A stretch of 7,322 bases of DNA, from contig SLIO01000337.1 of NCBI GenBank assembly GCA_007135635.1, positions 1-7,322 of the forward strand, written 5' to 3'. Below, in pieces: positions 5,518-7,322 of the stretch. Position 1 is the first letter of the stretch. The number at the start of each line of letters is the position of its first letter. The translations under genes and the position numbers were made by a program. The notes beneath the pieces were generated by a model. That model did not search any database. It saw only the letters and a program-made list of their open reading frames with translations, and was not told the DNA's origin. The DNA comes from Methylomicrobium sp. (lineage in GTDB: Bacteria; Pseudomonadota; Gammaproteobacteria; Methylococcales; Methylomonadaceae).

Positions 5518-5617
5518 GGTGTCGAGCATTAATTTCTAAGGACGCTTGAATACATCCATGTAAGCTCTGACTGCAACGTCCTGTTGCAGTCAGCCTTATA
5601 AATCAATGCCCGACACC
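5518..5617. repeat. Palindromic element C with the shared core and a perfect 11-bp hairpin
   Basis: Outer arms GGTGTCGAGCATT (5518-5530) and AATGCCCGACACC (5605-5617) pair at 12 of 13 positions. Inside, the shared core 5539-5566 is followed directly by a perfect hairpin, CTGACTGCAAC (5567-5577), loop of 5, GTTGCAGTCAG (5583-5593). The outer arms differ from those of elements A and B, yet the core is kept. The element begins 23 bases after the transporter stop and may serve as its 3' structure. Confidence 0.75.
5539..5566 (+). repeat. Conserved core motif, copy C
   Basis: AGGACGCT then TGAATACATCCATGTAAGCT. In the last 20 bases it differs from copy A at three positions (G to A, T to A, G to A) while the rest is identical. 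This is the uninterrupted form of the core. Confidence 0.75.
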
Positions 5618-5699
5618 TTCTTATACATGACTTATCCTAACGATCATGAAGAAGCTGTCATCACCCCAGCAAATGATACTGCGAGGGGTGGGTAGCGTA

Positions 5700-5847
5700 C
5701 GGTTACTCGCCCGACAGGACCCAGCCCCTAAATTAGTAAGACTATTAACCATGACCGATGGGCTATGGAATTTAGGGGCTGGGTGAATACGTCCGTGTAG
5801 GCTTGCCGGCGGCTCCCTGCCGCCGACACCTGTCAGTCGAGCAACCG
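5700..5847. repeat. Palindromic element B, interrupted by an inserted hairpin module
   Basis: Outer arms 5700-5718 and 5829-5847 pair at 16 of 19 positions and are closely related to the inner arms of element A. The right side (from 5819, GCCGCCGACACCTGTCA) is nearly identical to A from 1201. The central stem CGGCGGC (5807-5813) / GCCGCCG (5819-5825) has only a 5-nt loop, where A carries 56 nt. The core is split: AGGAC at 5716-5720, then the second half from 5784 (TGAATACGTCCGTGTAGGCT). The intervening 5721-5783 is a separate hairpin module. Confidence 0.75.
5720..5783. repeat. Inserted hairpin module with perfect 15-bp inverted repeats
   Basis: CCCAGCCCCTAAATT (5720-5734) and AATTTAGGGGCTGGG (5769-5783) are perfect inverted repeats around a 34-nt loop (5735-5768). 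The module sits exactly between the two halves of core B, where copies A and C have only 3-4 nt. No target-site duplication is visible, so replacement or recombination is as likely as transposition. Confidence 0.7.
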
Positions 5848-5867
5848 CACCCTCTTCGGAGCCGACA

Positions 5868-5896
5868 TTGTTTTTTATATCGAAATATTAGATAAA
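5868..5896 (+). promoter_or_regulatory. Candidate sigma-70 promoter for argJ
   Basis: TTGTTT (5868-5873) and GATAAA (5891-5896) are separated by 17 bp and match the consensus only partly. Transcription would start near 5903, leaving a leader of about 50 nt before argJ. No ARG-box could be identified with confidence. Confidence 0.35.
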
Positions 5897-5940
5897 GAGT
5901 ATCAATCTACGAAATTTCACAGTAACAATTACAAGATTTA

Positions 5941-5946
5941 AAGGAG
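5941..5946 (+). promoter_or_regulatory. Strong ribosome binding site of argJ
   Basis: AAGGAG lies 5 bases before the ATG at 5952, fixing the argJ start. Confidence 0.75.
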
Positions 5947-5951
5947 TCGAT

Positions 5952-7166
5952 ATGGCGGTGGGGCAGGTGGCGTTTCCGGTAATGCACCGGGTTGTCGGGA
6001 TAGAATTGGGCACGGCGTGCGCGGGCATTAAGCAAACGCAACGCGATGATCTGTTGCTCGTACAAATGCGCGAAGGATCGACTTGCGCGGCGGTGTTTAC
6101 ACAGAACGCGTTTTGCGCAGCTCCGGTGGTTGTCGCGAAGGCGCATTTACAAAATGCCCCTCGTTGGCTGCTGATCAATTCCGGTAACGCCAACGCAGGC
6201 ACCGGCAAGAGGGGGCTTGACGACGCCTTGTCCACCTGCGCGGATGTGGCCGGTGTTGCCGACGCGGATGCTCGACAAGTCCTGCCGTTTTCGACCGGCG
6301 TGATCGGCGAACTGTTGGCTATCAATAAAATCAGGGCGGTTTTACTGAAAGCTTTTGAAAATCTGGCCGAGGATCATTGGGAACAGGCCGCGCGCGCGAT
6401 TATGACTACCGACACCTTTCCGAAAGGCGCGTCGTTAATTATCGACATCGGCGGCGAGACGATCACTTTGACCGGTATTTCCAAAGGTGCCGGCATGATT
6501 CAGCCGAATATGGCGACGATGCTGTCTTTCATCGCGACCGACGCCAAAATCGAGCGGAAATTGCTGCAGGCCTGTTTGGCGCGCGCCGCCGAGTTATCGT
6601 TCAACCGCATTACCGTCGATGGAGATACTTCAACCAACGATGCCTGTGTCTTGATGGCCAGCGGCAATTCTAAAGTACCCGAATTGACCGAAGGCAGCCT
6701 AGCCTACCAAGCTTTTGCCGATGCGGTGTTGAAGATTTGCAAGCAACTTAGCGAGGCGATCGTTCGGGACGGCGAAGGCGCGACCAAGTTGATGCGAATC
6801 GTGGTCGATGAAGCCTTAGATGACGGCGAAGCGGTGCGCGTGGCCAAGACCATTGCGCATTCGCCACTGGTCAAGACCGCGTTTTTTGCCAGCGATCCGA
6901 ATTGGGGTCGCATTCTGGCGGCGGTCGGCCGGGCCGGCGTAGACAACATGGACCTGGAGCGGGTCGATATCCATCTCGGCGATGTGTGCATCGTTCGCGG
7001 CGGCGGCAGAGCTGACGACTATACCGAGTCGGCCGGCCAGCGCGTGATGAACGAACCGGAAATCATAGTAACCGTGACGCTCGGGCGCGGAAGTGCCTCG
7101 CAAGAGGTGTTGACTTGCGATTTTTCGTACGACTATGTGCGGATCAATGCGGAGTATCGGACTTAG
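5952..7166 (+). CDS. argJ: ArgJ, glutamate N-acetyltransferase / amino-acid acetyltransferase
   Basis: A complete 404-residue ArgJ, the enzyme that moves the acetyl group from N-acetylornithine to glutamate in the cyclic arginine pathway. Bifunctional forms also make N-acetylglutamate from acetyl-CoA. Visible motifs are NSGNANAGTG (76-85), oxyanion-hole STGVIGE (114-120), and KGAGMIQPNMATMLSFI (178-194), with self-cleavage expected between A188 and T189. T189 becomes the nucleophile of the beta chain. SFNRITVDGDTSTND (216-230), SDPNWGRILAAVGRAG (314-329) and the C-terminal DYVRINAEYRT complete the family pattern. Length is normal and no key residue is missing. It is cytoplasmic. It stands alone, with its own ribosome binding site and a probable promoter, and no arg neighbours. 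Whether it is mono- or bifunctional cannot be read from the sequence with certainty. Confidence 0.96.
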   Translation: MAVGQVAFPVMHRVVGIELGTACAGIKQTQRDDLLLVQMREGSTCAAVFTQNAFCAAPVVVAKAHLQNAPRWLLINSGNANAGTGKRGLDDALSTCADVAGVADADARQVLPFSTGVIGELLAINKIRAVLLKAFENLAEDHWEQAARAIMTTDTFPKGASLIIDIGGETITLTGISKGAGMIQPNMATMLSFIATDAKIERKLLQACLARAAELSFNRITVDGDTSTNDACVLMASGNSKVPELTEGSLAYQAFADAVLKICKQLSEAIVRDGEGATKLMRIVVDEALDDGEAVRVAKTIAHSPLVKTAFFASDPNWGRILAAVGRAGVDNMDLERVDIHLGDVCIVRGGGRADDYTESAGQRVMNEPEIIVTVTLGRGSASQEVLTCDFSYDYVRINAEYRT

Positions 7167-7179
7167 GTTTAAGGTGAAA

Positions 7180-7270
7180 GAGGAAAGAGGAAAGAGGAAA
7201 GAGGAAAGAGGTAAGAGGTAAGAGGTAAGAGGTAAGAGGTAAGAGGTAAGAGGTAAGAGGTAAGAGGTAA
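7180..7270. repeat. Tandem heptanucleotide array, 4 x GAGGAAA then 9 x GAGGTAA
   Basis: Thirteen perfect 7-nt units: four GAGGAAA at 7180-7207 and nine GAGGTAA at 7208-7270. A degenerate unit GGTGAAA lies at 7173-7179. The two variants are cleanly segregated, as expected if each block grew by replication slippage. The array begins 13 bases after the argJ stop. The stretch 7176-7211 is 36 consecutive purines. Copy number probably varies between strains. Confidence 0.95.
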
Positions 7271-7280
7271 GCATGGTGCT

Positions 7281-7306
7281 CTGTGGGAGCGATCCCCAGA
7301 TCGCGA
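7281..7306. repeat. REP-like hairpin (GTGGGAGCGATC...GATCGCGA)
   Basis: GCGATC (7289-7294) and GATCGC (7299-7304) form a perfect 6-bp stem with a CCCA loop, preceded by TGTGGGA. The layout TGTGGGAGCG-stem-CGCGA resembles the REP sequences of Pseudomonas and other gammaproteobacteria. It may continue past the window. Confidence 0.6.
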
Positions 7307-7322
7307 TTTCGAAGCCCGAGAG

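Larger units (their letters stand above)
5496..5951. other. Gene-free 456-bp stretch with palindromic elements C and B, then the argJ promoter region
   Basis: No supported gene lies here. Elements C (5518-5617) and B (5700-5847) fill most of it. Between them CACCCC (5662-5667) and GGGGTG (5685-5690) could pair. The last 90 bases before argJ are AT-rich and hold the probable promoter and a clear ribosome binding site. No T-tracted terminator for the upstream operon is visible. Confidence 0.75.
7167..7322. other. Region after argJ: heptamer array and REP-like hairpin
   Basis: No gene is supported in these 156 bases, which run to the window edge. They consist of the tandem array at 7180-7270 and a hairpin unit at 7281-7306. 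No conventional terminator for argJ is visible between its stop and the array. Confidence 0.7.

Noticed and set aside
5567..5593. Intrinsic terminator of the transporter operon
   Set aside because: The 11-bp stem is perfect, but it is followed by CCTTATAAATC and not a T tract, and it is an integral part of element C. Termination here remains possible but is not shown.
7180..7270. CRISPR-like array
   Set aside because: The units are contiguous 7-mers with no spacers; this is a simple tandem repeat.
6816..7274. Minus-strand open frame of 152 codons running through the heptamer array
   Set aside because: Its N-terminus is only the translated repeat (periodic LTSYLLP), the rest is antisense to argJ, and it has no ribosome binding site.

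Overview
The window looks like chromosomal DNA of a gammaproteobacterium with moderate GC content. The type IV pilus ATPase PilU, the ArsS C-terminus, the ArgJ sequence and the abundance of REP-like palindromes would suit a methanotroph of the Methylococcales or a related sulfur-metabolising lineage. That placement is a judgement from protein style and repeat content; no rRNA or other taxonomic marker is present.

Layout. (1) 1-980, plus strand: the 3' end of an arsS-like radical SAM gene, whose stop overlaps the start of a 167-residue uncharacterised protein with a possible nuclease-like PD...E motif. (2) 981-1563: a 583-bp gene-free stretch filled with palindromic repeats, including a nested element (called A here). 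(3) 1564-2727, minus strand: a complete pilU without pilT beside it. (4) 2728-3085: REP-like repeats, then a 13-bp palindrome and a TATAAT box serving the next operon. (5) 3086-5495, plus strand: three genes joined by 1-4 base stop/start overlaps, namely a PP-loop thiouridylase-like protein, a TusA-family sulfur carrier and a cation diffusion facilitator. (6) 5496-5951: two more palindromic elements (C and B) and a probable argJ promoter. (7) 5952-7166, plus strand: complete argJ. (8) 7167-7322: a heptanucleotide tandem array and a REP-like hairpin.

How the genes work together. The clearest functional unit is the 3086-5495 operon. A TusA-like protein could hand persulfide sulfur to the PP-loop enzyme for tRNA or small-molecule thiolation; the metal exporter's link to this is unclear. 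ArsS acts in arsenosugar formation, PilU in twitching-pilus retraction and ArgJ in the cyclic ornithine pathway. These three are separate functions, not one system.

The most unusual feature is non-coding. Three intergenic elements (1049-1265, 5518-5617, 5700-5847) share a core of about 28 nt (AGGAC...TGAATAC-TCC-TGTA-GCT). Each sits inside a palindrome, each is followed by a different hairpin, and two carry an extra hairpin module at different places. This suggests a modular family of non-autonomous repeats or structured RNAs. No convincing defence system, CRISPR array, IS element or tRNA gene was found.
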